A stretch of DNA of 64,000 nucleotides from Ananas comosus. Lineage: Eukaryota; Streptophyta; Magnoliopsida; Poales; Bromeliaceae. Positions 51,201-63,800 of this stretch are shown one piece after another (position 1 is the stretch's first letter; each line of letters opens with the position of its first letter). The stretch spans positions 12,854,373 to 12,918,372 of the forward strand of contig NC_033629.1 of NCBI RefSeq assembly GCF_001540865.1. The letters are read 5' to 3'. Position numbers and translations under genes: made by a program. The notes under the pieces are model-generated. The model was given only the letters and a program-made list of their open reading frames with translations. It did not search any database and was not told the DNA's origin.

Positions 51201-53428
51201 TTCACATCGTAAAACAACATATTTGTTAGATTTTTGATGGAAAATTCGCGATCTGCGACGCATTTTGCAGGAACGGGATACAGCAGCGGCGGAACTCGTT
51301 CGAGGACGGCGTGTACGGGACGACGTGCCCGATCCCGCCGGGGAGGAACTTCACTTACGTGCTGCAGATGAAGGACCAGATCGGCAGCTTCTTCTACTTC
51401 CCCTCGGTCGGCACGCAGAAGGCCGCGGGGGGCTTCGGCGGCATCCGCGTCCTCAGCCGCCCCCTCATCCCCGTCCCCTTCCCCCCGCCCGCCGCCGACT
51501 ACACCCTCCTCATCGGCGATTGGTTCAAGGCCAACCACACCGTACGTGTTCACAACTTTAGCTCAGCCATGCACGTACCATGCATGCAGAGACTTAAAAT
51601 GACCAGATTCATTGTATATGAGCTTAACTTTAGAGGTTTTATTCCCCTGACATAGACCGGTACGATATAATGTATATCTTGCGTATACAGGATCTGAAAT
51701 ACATACTCGACAGCGGGCGAAATCTCCCGTTCCCCGATAGTCTCCTAATCAATGGCCGTGCATGGAACGGAAACACATTTACCGTTGAGCAAGGTTCCTA
51801 CATTTCCTTCATCGAATCAATCAAATACGAAGTAATATGAATATAATCTGACCGATTTTGACAGGTAAAACGTACCGGTTCCGGATAACGAACGTCGGGC
51901 TATCGACATCGTTGAACATAAGGTTTCAAGGGCACTTGATGAAGCTCGTCGAAGTTGAAGGATCCCACACCTTACAAAACAGCTTCTCCTCACTTGATGT
52001 GCATCTGGGGCAATCTTACTCTGTGCTTGTCACTGCTGATCAACCTGCTTTTGACTACAGCATTGTGGTTTCGACCCGATTCACTAGCACTATCCTCACC
52101 ACCACCGCGGTCCTTCACTATGCCAACTCCGCGGGGAAGGCCCCCGGACCTCTCCCCGGCGGACCCACTATTCAGATCGATTGGTCGCTTAATCAGGCCA
52201 GATCTATTCGGTACGAAAGCCTCAAATCCCCGAACTGTATATGGTTTAGCATGCATATGCACTTTTACTAACTTGTCATTTCTTTCGTTATACTTAACTG
52301 TTCTGTGATTACTGACGCGTTAATAATCCTTTATTCTCAAATTTGCCTTTGTAAGACCTACATTCGACTATGTTCTCGTCGAATTTTCAACTTACAACAT
52401 TGTTGGTTGTAAATTTCTGATTGTTCTAAATCTTAAAAAACAGATGGAACCTTACAGCTAGTGGACCGAGACCGAACCCGCAGGGATCATACCACTACGG
52501 GCTCGTCAACACGACTCGAACCATACGACTCGCAAACTCCGCGCCAGTTATCAACGGCAAGCAGAGATACGCCGTCAACAGCGTGTCGTTCATCCCCGCC
52601 GACACTCCTCTAAAGCTCGCCGACTACTACAAGATCCCCGGCGTTTTCTCCGTAGGAAGCATCCCCGATAGCCCCACCTTCGGCGGCGGTTACCTTCAAT
52701 CATCGGTCATGGGCGCGAATTACCGAGATTACGTGGAGATCGTTTTCGAGAACTACGAGGACTCTGTTCAATCTTGGCACATTGATGGATACTCATTCTG
52801 GGTTGTTGGGTATGAATGCTACTTCAAATTCAAAAAACCAAACTAATTTAGTCCTCCTTTTCCTTCTTTTTTCTGCGGGGAAAAAAAAGAGTAAAAATTG
52901 TGCGTAAATGCGCAGGATGGACGGCGGGCAATGGTCGTCGGCAAGTAGGAAAAGCTACAATTTAAGAGATGCTGTTGCTCGGTGCACCGTCCAGGTATCG
53001 ATAGCTCGATAAAGCTCGAATGTGTAGTTAGTTGTTCATGATCAAATGTGAGCGCCACGAATTCGACTTGTTGTTAGATGAGTTAGCTCAAGCTCGGCTT
53101 GTTTACTTTCCTAGATAAATATGTCAAAACATGTTGCGCTGCTCGTCTCTCGTTCAATCCGAAAGTACCGCGAAAAATGTTACATTGGAGACATTTGCTG
53201 TTGTGTTTGCTTCAGGTGTACCCGAAATCGTGGAGTGCGATCTACATGCCGCTGGACAATGTGGGGATGTGGAACGTCCGGTCGGAGAACTGGGTGCGTC
53301 AGTACTTGGGCCAGCAGTTCTATCTCCGCGTCTACACCCCGTCGACGTCGTGGCGCGACGAGTACCCGATCCCGCGGAATGCTCTCCTCTGCGGTCGCGC
53401 CTCGGGCCGCCGTACCAGGCCGTTCTGA
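48254..53428 (+). CDS. SKU5-similar (SKS) multicopper-oxidase-like protein, secreted
   Basis: Eight exons: 48254-48496, 48674-48783, 51271-51541, 51691-51793, 51865-52210, 52444-52809, 52916-52994 and 53216-53428. They give 576 residues, the usual SKS length. The family comprises wall or membrane glycoproteins related to laccase and ascorbate oxidase, linked to directional and pollen-tube growth. Visible are the cupredoxin blocks FFTWNVTYADIWPLGVKQQ, INGQFPGP, DGVYGTTCPIPPG, GDWFKANHT and LLINGRAWNG. Copper-ligand positions are altered as in this family: SWNG replaces HWHG, and WHIDGYSFWVVG replaces the HxHGHxF loop. It is therefore probably not an oxidase. A His-rich run (about residues 20-38) precedes the signal peptide core (LLLFLVSLALLA). 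The C-terminus is RRTRPF, with no obvious GPI signal. Intron 1 begins with GC, not GT; intron 2 is 2.5 kb. Confidence 0.92.
48784..51270 (+). other. intron 2 of the SKS gene
   Basis: AT-rich, with a foldback copy at 49886-50211. A GC-richer block at 49580-49760 has a minus-strand frame containing HRCASAEKQRHLF and probably belongs to an unclassified repeat. No second gene is supported. Confidence 0.6.
49886..50211. mobile_element. degenerate foldback element, CACAGGG family, copy 4
   Basis: The arms AAAACTTCAAATAACATCCCGTG and CACAGGGTATT...TTTTTGAGGTTTACG are decayed versions of the family ends. TAAATTAA flanks both sides. It is inside intron 2 of the SKS gene. Confidence 0.55.
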
Positions 53429-54162
53429 TCGCCTGCACACCGTCTCCGGTCGCTGACGATCGCTGACGCTCGTCACGAGGGGGTGACGAAAATCGCAGCA
53501 GAGAGATCAGAGAGGCTCGGCTCGAGCCACCTCTTCGTATAATTCAGATTATACCGAAATTCGCAACCTTTTTTTTGGCTTTTTATTTTTTCTACCTCTG
53601 CAGTATTTGGCTATTTAGCTGTGGTTAATTATTAAACTAGTCAGTATGTTAAGATGTTCGAAATCAAAAAATCCTGTTTTTTTTTTTACCTCCATGCATT
53701 GATTGTAAGAAATTTGAGTTGTGAAACTGAGGCTTGAGAATTGAGTTTATAGACCATAAATTTGGTTTCTAAATATTTCAAGGATATAAATCATATTTCA
53801 ACATTGTCGATCCGTCGATTTAAAGGTTTCATTATCGAATACAAATGTTAGTCAGTGAGCTCGTTTGCTACGATAGCATTCCAACTCTACTATATATATA
53901 ATAATATATATTAATATATATATATATATATATAATATATTATAATAAGATAATTAAAATTTAAATAATATGATTTGGTTGAAGTAAAAATTAAAATTCA
54001 ATACTTTGATTGAGAAAAATTTAAATTCACTAAATAAATGTTTTTTTTTTTTTCAAATCCATCACTAGCTATCCCTTCCCCGCCGTATCCTCAACTACTC
54101 GAAACCGCCCTGTAACTCCCGCCATTTAATGCGTTATAAAATATATACATGCAATTCTCCTC
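53429..54162. other. spacer between the SKS and glycine-rich genes
   Basis: The first 200 bases are probably 3' untranslated sequence of the SKS gene. Then AT-rich DNA with a (TA)n-like tract near 53890-53940. No gene. Confidence 0.6.
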
Positions 54163-54174
54163 TATATATATAAA
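54163..54174 (+). promoter_or_regulatory. TATA box of the glycine-rich gene
   Basis: TATATATATAAA lies about 60-70 bases before the ATG, followed by a short leader (AACGCAAGTAGCATCACAAC), a plausible core promoter layout. Confidence 0.6.
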
Positions 54175-54232
54175 CCACGTCTACAGTACACCTCGCTAAA
54201 CGCAAGTAGCATCACAACAAATCCACTTCTCC

Positions 54233-54810
54233 ATGAAGCGCTTCTCTAAGCTCCTTCTCCTTGTTATCAGCGCTGCCGCTCTCTTCGCGGCGGTGGTGGC
54301 GCTCGCGCACTTCGACGGCGGCCGACAGTTTGGGGGAGGGGGCGGCGTTGGTGGAGGAAGTGGTTACGGTGGAGAGTTAGGTGGTAGCGGCGGTTTCAGG
54401 TGAACACTAGTGTTCTCTAACAGTTTAAGTTTTTAGAGTACGACAGTTGTTTTTCAAATAGTATCAAAGCAGGAGATTTTGAATTCCAGTCACGCCAGAT
54501 TTTTAGCATTATTAATTTCTCCCATTTAATTCAATTTTCATCATGGGCATTGCAAAAGGTCTCGAATCTAGACGTGAGGGAGAGTGTTAAATATGAAATA
54601 TATGAACATTATTGTCTAACAATTTAAGCTTTTTAGATTATAACGGTTGTTTTATACCTGAGAGGAAGTTGTGAAGGAAAAGGATTTGGAGGGGGAGTCG
54701 GAGTTGGCAGTGGCACAAGAGGAGTTGTCGGTTGCAGAGGCGGTGCCGGTGGTGGAGGAGGCTTTGGCGGTGGCGGCGGAGGTCACCGAAAGAATAATAT
54801 CTTTACATGA
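54233..54810 (+). CDS. small secreted glycine-rich protein
   Basis: The first exon, 54233-54399, encodes a signal peptide (MKRFSKLLLLVISAAALFAA) and a start of Gly-rich sequence (QFGGGGGVGGG). Unspliced, it stops at once with a TGA at 54401-54403 (56 residues). If the intron 54400-54662 (GTGAAC ... CTGAG) is removed, the frame continues as RGSCEGKGFGGG through a further Gly-rich stretch with two Cys residues to a TGA at 54808-54810, for a total of 104 residues. The continued Gly-rich frame beyond the gap supports splicing. Members of this broad class are wall or defence-related, but no specific role can be given. The proposed intron is almost entirely a TRIM-like element. A TATA box lies upstream. 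Confidence 0.65.
54411..54656 (+). mobile_element. TRIM-like miniature retroelement, copy 2, forming the intron
   Basis: Direct repeats, each starting TGTT and sharing TCTAACA(G/A)TTTAAG(T)TTTTTAGA...GTTGTTTT (54411-54456 and 54585-54656), flank about 130 bases. AGTATCAAAGC, close to the tRNA-Met primer-binding site TGGTATCAGAGC, follows the first repeat. A purine tract, GTGAGGGAGAG, precedes the second. The first repeat lacks about 25 bases of the second. Confidence 0.6.
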
Positions 54811-55465
54811 GATATCGACAACACGTTTCCGTCCGCGCACCAACAGCAAGCCATAGTAATAACTATAAGTATTGAACATCCAATTTTCTAAGGTTTGTGT
54901 AATAAGTACTAATTTTGCATGTAATGTGCCTACATCTACAATAAATCTAGTAATTATGAACTTAGACCACCTTTTTTGAATTGGCCTCACAAATTCACTT
55001 ATATTAAGGGGGGGAAATTTTTTTTAAAAAAGGAAACATATATTGGGTTTGGGCCCATGAAAGGGCCAATACTCTTTTGGGCCATATGGTTGGGTAGTTT
55101 GTTGTTCAGATTCTGCTCCTTTCGTTGCTTTTTAAAATATTTATATATGTTTTACATTAAATTTTACAAAAAATTATATTTTCCTGATCCAAGTGGAATA
55201 GTAGTTTGATAATTGATACTCGCGTGGGCTTATTGCACAATCTTTTATATTTACTATGATTTATGCGTAAGAATATCTTAGTTTGTGAAAAATTGTATCT
55301 TTAGAAATAGTTGTAAAAACGAGAAGGAAAAACAAAACAAAGACAAATAAGAAGCATTATATATATAGTTTTTCTTTTTGAGAAACAAATAATAAGGTAT
55401 CCGCTTCATTCATTTTTTTTAAATAAATTAAGTTAAAAATATAAAGTAATTAAGCTTTTGACCAA

Positions 55466-55508
<43 letters not shown>
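54811..55508. other. gene-free spacer ending in a microsatellite
   Basis: AT-rich non-coding DNA with a fragment resembling the SINE 3' half on the minus strand (55368-55448). A compound (CT)n(TA)n microsatellite at 55467-55508 leads into the foldback chain. Confidence 0.6.
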
Positions 55509-56045
55509 GTGTGGCTGCAGGTATGCTTCTGGAAGCACGGAGCGCTCCGTGCTTCCAAATCGTTTTCGATGTTGGGACTTTCGAAAATCGACGATCGACT
55601 CTCTTAGACTTGATCTAGAGTATTTGAAGTACCTAGAAAATAAATTTTGTGATTTTTCGATATCATTTGCCTCGTGATCGAAGGGGCTCAAAATCAATAA
55701 TTTTAACGGCTGTGGTGAGCCGTTTGCAAGTTTAACGTTGTAGAAATATCCAAATCACATGAAATTTTGATAGAAAATTCTTTATACTATATAAAAACAA
55801 GATCAATATCATTGATTTAAAATTTTAATGTCATATTTATTATATTTGTAGATTTTTATTTTCAGGCGTTGATTTTAAGCCCCTCTCTTCACTAGGCAAG
55901 CGATATTGTAAAATCATAAAATTTATTTTTCTAGGTACTTCAAATACTCTAGATCAAGTTTAACGGAGCCATCGACGATTCGAAAGTCGCAACATCAAAA
56001 ACAGCTGGAAGGCACGGAAGGCTCCGTGCTGTCCGATAGCTAGTA
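55509..56045. mobile_element. foldback element, family B
   Basis: Long inverted arms include AAGCACGGAG...CTCCGTGC, TTTTCGATGTTGGGACTTTCG and CTTGATCTAGAGTATTTGAAG, matched by the complement at the right end. It is bordered by (TA)n on both sides. It has no coding capacity. Confidence 0.7.
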
Positions 56046-56082
56046 GCCCTCACTCGTATTAGATTATATATATATATATATA

Positions 56083-56333
56083 TAGAATTAGGCTGGAATA
56101 CTATTAATAATAAAACGCTCTTTTTGCTATCAAGTTTTTAATCCTTGGATGAAAAATTGTAGGGTCAGGATGATATTAGTCGGTTAGAGTTGAGTGGTCC
56201 CCCTAGGGTTGAGTGGTCCCCACTGGGTTATAGTTTTTAATCCAATGGTTAGAAATGATGAAAAGAGTTGATCCAATGGCTAAAAAACTGGTAGCAACAA
56301 TAGAATTTTGCTACTAATAGTAGCCCAGTCCAA

Positions 56334-56335
<2 letters not shown>
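56083..56335. mobile_element. foldback element, family C-like
   Basis: The ends AGAATTAGGCTGGAATACTA and, reverse-complemented, AGAGTTGGACTGGGCTACTA are inverted repeats. The centre holds a short tandem GAGTGGTCCCC duplication. (TA)n flanks both sides (56065-56082 and 56337-56377). Confidence 0.65.

Positions 56336-56336
<1 letters not shown>

Positions 56337-56377
<41 letters not shown>
56337..56377. repeat. (TA)n microsatellite
   Basis: About 20 TA units separating two foldback elements. Confidence 0.9.
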
Positions 56378-56380
<3 letters not shown>

Positions 56381-56920
56381 CTAGGCTGGTGTACTATCGG
56401 TAGCACGGAGACCTTCGTGCTACCAAGTTGTTTTCAATGATGCGGCTTCCAATCGACGATCAGCTTCGTTAAACTTGATCTACACTATTAAAAATATTTT
56501 AAAACTAAATTTTATAATTTTTCGACATCATTTAACTAGTGATCAAAAGGTCTAAAAATTGACAATTTTAATGGTAGATGTGATGCATTTGTAAATTTAA
56601 CGGCGTAAAACAATCCAAATCAAATAAAATTTTTATAAAAAATTATTTTTACTATTTGGAGTAAGAGCAGTATTTCTAATCTTAAATTCAAATCTTCTAT
56701 CATTATTTTTTATGAAATTTTTATTTTCAGCCGTTCATTTTTAGACTACTCGTTTGATAGGTAAATGATACCGAAAAATTATGAAATTTAGTTTCCAAAT
56801 ACTTTTAATAGTGTAGATCAAGTCTAACGGAGCCGATTGTCGATTTGGAAGCGGCATCATTAAAAACAACTTGGTAGCACGGAGGCTTCCGTGCTGCCGA
56901 TAGTATACCAGTCTAGCTCT
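56378..56920. mobile_element. foldback element, family A, well preserved
   Basis: The inverted arms extend at least 140 bases from GAGCTAGGCTGGTGTACTA to the complementary TATACCAGTCTAGCTCT, including ACCAAGTTGTTTTCAATGAT and CTTGATCTACACTATTA. It is embedded between TA tracts. A sister copy lies at 4771-5310. Confidence 0.75.
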
Positions 56921-59889
56921 ATATATAGAGGAATTCTACACTATCATACTTACACCACGTCATCAAATAACAAGCCAATAACATTCCTATTTTTCAAACA
57001 AAAGTACAATAAAAATATTTTTTTTACAATCATGATGAGACATATACTCCTAAAAAGAGATATTTGATTGATTTGTTACGACACGTCACCAATATACCCG
57101 TTGTATTTTAGAATTTTTCCTATATATAGCTGCTTTAAGAGAAAGGTAATAGGAAACATGAGCATTAATTGGTGGAGCCCTTGAATTGGGCTTTTTTAAT
57201 TATGAAAGTGGGTGGGGCCAAGCCATAACTACATAATGAATGGATTAGGTGGCATGGATGGTCTATAATTAGTCCCCCACAGATCAATCCATAGAGTGAG
57301 AGAGAGCCACAACACTCTTTTGTACTTGGACCAACATTAAAGGGGCCATTCATCTCTATGGGGAACTTCTTCATACTTAATTTAACATTGTAATTGAACT
57401 CTCCCTCCTCTTTTCTGAGTCTTATATTAATACTTAGAACAGTTGGTTGAAATTTTTTTCTTCATCTTTCATAGCTTGGTTCAACTCTTACTATTTATGT
57501 GTTGATAGATTTACATTATAATTGATTTTTCCTTTTTTTTTTGCGAGTTTTACAATTATTTTTTTTTGGAGAGATAGGTAGCACCCTACTCGCTCGTTTA
57601 TTTCATTTAGAAATAAACTTCGCTGAAAATGTGAATCAACTAGGATTCGAACTTGGGTCTCGGGTACCAACCATCAAGTCCTTTGCTATTTGTTTTAGAG
57701 ACAGTCGGTTTTCGAGTCTTACATTAATACTTAGAATAGTTGGTCACGACCTGATTCAACTCTTACTAGTTATGTGTCGATCGATTTACATACAACTTTG
57801 AATTATACATACATATATACATATTAATAATTTTTTAAATATATAAACTTCTTGCTACTTGTGCAACTAAACTACCTAATTAGTTGACAAACTCCCATTT
57901 GTGATCCCTTAATTATTTTGCATGACATGGCAATGCCCTATTGGCCAGTTTAATAACTAGGCTTCATAGTCAACACTAGCGCAACTGAACTATAGAGGTT
58001 AATCATATTAGCTTTTGTTCCAATCTCTCATAGAAATTAGTACATATTATTTCCTTAAATGCATGTTACAAAATTGTAAATCATTGTTAGATGATTTAAC
58101 GTTGTAATTAACCCAGATAACTATTATTATCCTTTGAGCTATGTTTTGGAGTACTATTAAATCCTGATGAGCGTGTTAATCCATGCAAAAGTACATGGAG
58201 GAGATCCGATAAATTATGTTGCTCACATCAAAGTAGAATTTAGTCTTTAAAATACCTCAATTTTGATTTATAGATCGTGATAAAAATAGGATCAAATCAA
58301 ACCACTTGCTCTAACGAATCAAATGCAAGATCACAAGATAAAATTATACTAATTTTCACAACCTAAAAGCCAAGGTAGTGTTTGGTTCAGGTATAAGGAA
58401 GAACTAGTTATTACAGGAATAGATACAAGTATGGGGATAAAAAAAATAGCGTTTGGATGAAAATTGGGTTGTTTTCGGGGATAAGAAAAATAGCGTTTGG
58501 ATAAATAATATGAAATAAGAAAAGTAGTGGACAGTTATGTATAGAAAATAGAGGTGCTGGTGGGAATAGTTATACCAGGTTATTTCAGATACCCGAGTAT
58601 TATTATTTTCGGGTAAAAAATTTACGTTTGAGTTCGAGAATAGAGAGTAATTCTTTTGGAATGTTTCTTTCTCCGAGAGAGTGACTGGGAGAGCTTTTTG
58701 TGAGTGAGAGTGAGAGTGAGAGTGAGAAGCGTTTATCAATTCACCTATTTCTCTCTTTAGTTGTGGTGTGTAACTGTACCTAGTGTAGGATTGTTTTTCA
58801 ACTAATCAAGAACATCACCACGAATTTACCCATCATGGACGACCATAAATCTAATTAAAAAAATCAACATCTCCCACTTGTACGTGATGAGCAAACAATT
58901 TTCATTATCTTTGACATCACACATAAGAGACATTCTCAAAGGGTAAAAGAGGGGGGGATTCAATTCATCACATGATCGACGTTGAGACTTCAAATGAACG
59001 ATCAATCGAAACAGAAGGATTTGATTCTGACATCATTTTTTTCTCTCTCTTTTTTTATTTAAATAAACACGAAAAGAAAACTCAATCATCTTGCATCTGA
59101 ATCCAAATCCTTTGCTTTTTTTAATATTTTAGATTAATTTAATTGAAAGTATAAAGTGTCTAAAATTTTAACTTAAAATTTTAAATATTAACAATTAAGT
59201 TTTTCGTCATTTACGTTCTGCAAAGCGGGCAGAGTCCAAATCCACTACTAGCCATAGAGTTTGGGATGGTTTAATTTTCAAAAAAGTTAGCAAATCAAAA
59301 CCCACCAAGTCAAAATTGGCATTTTCTCCTTTCACGAACTCATTTTTTCTTTGGTGAAAATGTATGGAGACTCCTCAACTACAAGTAATTTCGAAGCAAG
59401 CCCTTCAACTATTTTTTTTTGTTATTTTAATTTTTATTCATTTCGGCTTAAATAATTTGATCAATTAATTTAATAATTTTACTGGAATTAACATATTAGG
59501 AACTATCAGACACTTTATTAAATTAAAAACTATTAGAGCTATAAAATTTGATGAAATTTTTGAATAATTAATTTTATCAAGTATATTATTTTAGTTTTCT
59601 CGTGATCAAAAGTAGAGTCCATACTATATATATAATATTCAGCGAAGTTTATATAAAAAAAAGATAATAATAAGATGTTAGTTTAGAAATATTCCTTGTA
59701 AAATGTTCACTCATGCATAGTAATTTTTTTGTTTTAAAGTAAAATAGTAAAAATTTTTGGCACAAAAAATATTTAGCGAAAGAGTTTGAGGAGTAGGGTA
59801 CAATATTAGGACAATAGGGGGACCGTTCATATATTTTTTATTTTACTCAGAAACAAAAGGAAAAGAAAAAGAAAATAAAAAAAAAAATC
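56921..59889. other. gene-free region before the bromodomain gene
   Basis: Contains a diverged direct repeat (57415-57530 and 57715-57800) with a SINE between its copies, and a possible decayed Tourist-like relative near 58375-58640 (GTTTGGTTCAGG). The rest is AT-rich non-coding sequence. The minus frame at 58404, with a His-Ser repeat, is an artefact of a GAGAGT repeat. Confidence 0.55.
57558..57708 (-). mobile_element. tRNA-derived SINE, copy 5
   Basis: A minus-strand copy. A poly-T start leads into GGAGAGATAGGTAGCACCC, the AAATAAAC body, the B-box complement GGATTCGAACTTGGG and the 5' end AGAGACAGTCGG. It sits between two copies of a local duplication. Confidence 0.75.
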
Positions 59890-60210
59890 ATGGTTTCTGG
59901 AGAAGGGAAAAAGATTAAAAAGAAGGAGCGAGCGAAAGGACCCGCTAAAGACGGAAGAGATAGCGAAGAGAGAGAAAAAAAAAAGAAAAAAAGAAAGAGA
60001 GAGAGAGAGAGAGAAGAAGAAATAAACGAAGAGAGAGAAAGAGAAAGCGAAAGATTAGAGAGAGAGAGAGAAAAAGTAAGAGCAGTGGCTGCGAGGGTTG
60101 GTGAAGGAAAATAAATTAAAACAGAAAAGAGGGGAGGTGGAGGAGACGGAGACGGAGACGGTGACGGAGACGGAGAGGAGGAGGAGGAGGAGGAGGAGGA
60201 GGAGCTCGCG
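59890..60210 (+). promoter_or_regulatory. purine-rich leader of the bromodomain gene
   Basis: Long GA runs, then GAGACG and GAG repeats (60138-60203) lead into the start codon. The 74-residue Lys/Arg/Glu frame across this stretch is explained by composition, and I treat it as untranslated leader or promoter. Confidence 0.5.
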
Positions 60211-60782
60211 ATGATGGCGGCGGCGGCGAGGCGGCGCGGACGACCTCCCCAGCAGCGATCGGCGGCGCCGCCACCGGAGAGTCGCCGGAACCTCCGGCCT
60301 AGGCGGCGGAGGCTGCTGCTAAACGACCACTACGGCTTCTCCTCCTCATCGGAGGAGGAGGGGGAGAAGGAGAAGGAGGAGGTGGAGGAGGAGAGGGGAC
60401 GTGGGGAGCAGGGGAGGAGGAGGAGGAAGCTTAAGCTCGTTCTGAAGCTACCTCACTTCTCGCCGGCGAAGAGGGAGGCGGCGTCGCCGCCACCGCCGCC
60501 GGCGCCGCCTTCGCCGGCGCCGCCGAGGTCGTCGCGGCCTAGGAGGGCGGCGGAGAGGCGGGTTTCGGAGTCGTCGTCCTCGTCGCCGCCCTCGGCGTCT
60601 TCGTCTTCGTATGTGGAGGATGAGGACGATGACGAAGAAGAAGAGGGCAAGTGCGAGGAGGAGGAGGAGGAGGAGGAGGAAGAGATCAAGCCGCTGAAGA
60701 AGAGAAGGATCGACAGGTGTCACGATCGGATCGGCTCGGAGCGATCTCGTCACCGCGAGGTATATATAACACCACTCTCTCT

Positions 60783-60819
<37 letters not shown>

Positions 60820-63800
60820 GAGGGTTGGAGTTGGTCCCCCTCACACCCTCCTTGTGGGGGATCACAAACGCCATGTTACTCTCTAACTAAGCAACAAAAG
60901 CATCTTTTTTTTTTTGTAAACAATAAGTTACTTTATTTAGCTCAACATACATAAAATTCCTAATTTGGTTGATAATTTCTTGAGTTTATGATTCCTATTC
61001 GTGTAGATAGAGAAGAAGAGCAATGTTGTTCGGAGATCAAACGGTTCCATTTCAGGTTAGTTTTTGTGTAGCTTTTAGTAGTCATTTTACTGGTTGAGAA
61101 AAAAAAAAGAAGAAGCTTTTGGGTGTTACGAAGAGCTGATTCTTTGATTAGGTTCTGGAAATCCTTTACCAGAGAGGAAGACGCTGGAGGCGATTCTCGA
61201 TAAGCTTCAAAAGTGGGGCATTTATTCTCTTCCTCATTTGATTTCCCTCATTTTCAGCTGATGAATTCTTTGTTGAATATTTTTTTGGTTGGGTTTGATG
61301 CATGTTGCTGCAGGAAAGACACTTACGGGGTGTTTGCCGAGCCGGTGGATCCAGAAGAGGTGAGTATTATGTGTTTATGTTTCACAATTATTAGTAGTTG
61401 TTAAGACGAGGATATTTTTTTGTTATTGATTAATGCGGTGTTCTCGCTGCAGCTTCCTGACTACCATGATGTGATCGACCATCCAATGGACTTCGGTACT
61501 ATAAGGAAGAAGCTAGCGAGGAATTTGTACCGTTCCTTTGAGCAATTCGAGGTAGGCATATTGTTCTGATTGTGGTGTCGGCAAATTTAGCATATAGATG
61601 ATGATATATATACTTTCGTATTTACCTCTAGGAGAAAACGTAGCTTTGATAATGGCTTGGTACTAGCTATTAGAATAGATAATCAACCAAAAATGCATCT
61701 TCCGGACTTGTGCAAACGCTAATTTCTCAGCGCAGGTGGGTTGCTTCACCTAGTTTGTACTTCTTTGGTTTCTTGGTTATATTGTTAGTTCACACAATAG
61801 TCATCTGGAAGGCAAAGTGAATTGTTTCTTTCTCTCTGAATAGATATTCTCGATCTACGGATATGATTAGGTTAAGTTGGTCTTTTGAGGTGCTTGAATT
61901 ATTGACACGATAATACCATTCATACTCCAATATTACCATTATTGTATAATGGTGTTGTTTTTTGTTTTTCTATTTTTTATCCTCCGTCTTGTCTGAGAAC
62001 ATAGTTTTATGATTTCAATTTTCCTATATATGTAATATATTTAATTAGATTGCTGTCAAAATGAGAAGGACTCTGTCGGGATTATTCTAGGATACTTAGA
62101 AAAGGCTATGACCGTCATATTGTTGCATTTTAATCTTTCCTTTTTTTTTTGTCAGCTAATTTCAATCTGGTCTAAATCGACCATGTAAGTAAATATAGAG
62201 CAACTATGTACTTTTCAACAGGAGAAAGAAGTTGCACTCTTTTTAGTAATCTGGATTTCATTATGCTGGGTCTAGAATCTTTCATGCAATAAATTATTTT
62301 GATCTCTATAATATTACATGTCCTGCAGCATATTTTTCCCATGCTCTCTACACTTTTCCTTTTGATTTTGGGTTCTTTATTGTACTTTCCTTTCTATTGT
62401 AACCTGATCTCATTTTCTACCATATTTGACATAATCTGAGAGTCTGATTGTACCTCAAGCAGAACCTCCCTACCTTCTTTGCGGCCTTTCCGTGGAACAA
62501 CGGTATCCTAGTAGGAAGGCGCTAGAAGGTTGGTCACATGGAAGTACCAGTTAACTTGTGATTACTAGGTCTATCTGATGCTAAGCAATTTGGCTTCATG
62601 CAAAGGATGATTGCTATAGAAAGTATACACTTAGCCATCATGTTTGTCACTAACATAAACATTTCTCAAAAATGAAGCACCATGGTTTTAAATCTTATTT
62701 CTCTTTTGGTACTTCATCGAACAAAGTATTTATTGGCAGCTTCGGGAGTTTCAGGGTTTCACTTTTTTTTTTTTTTTTTTCCCTAAATGATCAAACAAAT
62801 CATTTTGTTCTTTGCTTAATCTCTACGGGGGGAAAATTTCAAATCAGATTATTTCATCTTTTGTAGTTATTTTTTAAAGATTAGAATGAACAGTGCTGAT
62901 CTTCAATTGGCTTAATTTCTATTTGAAATCAAATGAATTTATTCATAATGAATGTGTTAGATCTTTTGCCCCAAAAAAGCAACTAAATAAAATGTGAAGT
63001 CCAACTTTGAAAAATTGTTTAGGACGTGATAAAATTTTATTTGATTTAAGCACTTGTATGCTGTAGAAGAATTGATGTCGACTACCAATCCAGGAGGCAT
63101 AGCAATATACCAGTTATTCTTTTCAGTTGTATTTTTTTTTTTTTCATGTAAGAAGGCATATGATATTAAAAATTGACTTGAAGTCTCATAATTACATTTT
63201 TGTTCTTCCCAATATCAGTTTAGCACATATTAGATCCTTTTCTTCCTCTATTCCAAATAACAATTTCATACTTCTACTTGCCCGAATCATCAGTTTCTGA
63301 GGGTAAAAAAGCCACCGAGCACATGATACGCTTACAGAGTAACTTAACATTACTTATTCATTGAAAATACAGGACGATGTCTTCTTAATCTGCAACAATG
63401 CGATGCAATATAATGCACCAGACACCATATACTTCAGACAGGTAAGTAAAGATTCTTTTTTCACAAAGTATGTTCTGTGATTATTGTCATAATTTAATTG
63501 GCTTATAACTATCTACATAGGCACGTTCCATACAAGACATGGCAAGAAACAAGTTTCAGGAACTGAGAGATGACAACTTGTGCACTGGAAAGAAACTAAG
63601 AGATAATGGCTTATGCACTGGAAAGAAACTAAGAGATGATGGCTTATGCACCGGGAAGAAACTAAGAGATGATGGCTTATGCATTGAAAAGAAACTAAGA
63701 GATGATGACTTAAGCACGAAAAATGAATGGAAGGACCAAGCGAGAGTCAAAGTTGAATCCTTAGAAAAGCAGCAACAAGTCGAGAAAGGCTTTTGCAGAA

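Noticed and set aside
59890..60114. 74-residue Lys/Arg/Glu-rich frame before the bromodomain gene
   Set aside because: The composition follows directly from GA repeats, there is no domain, and the position fits a leader.
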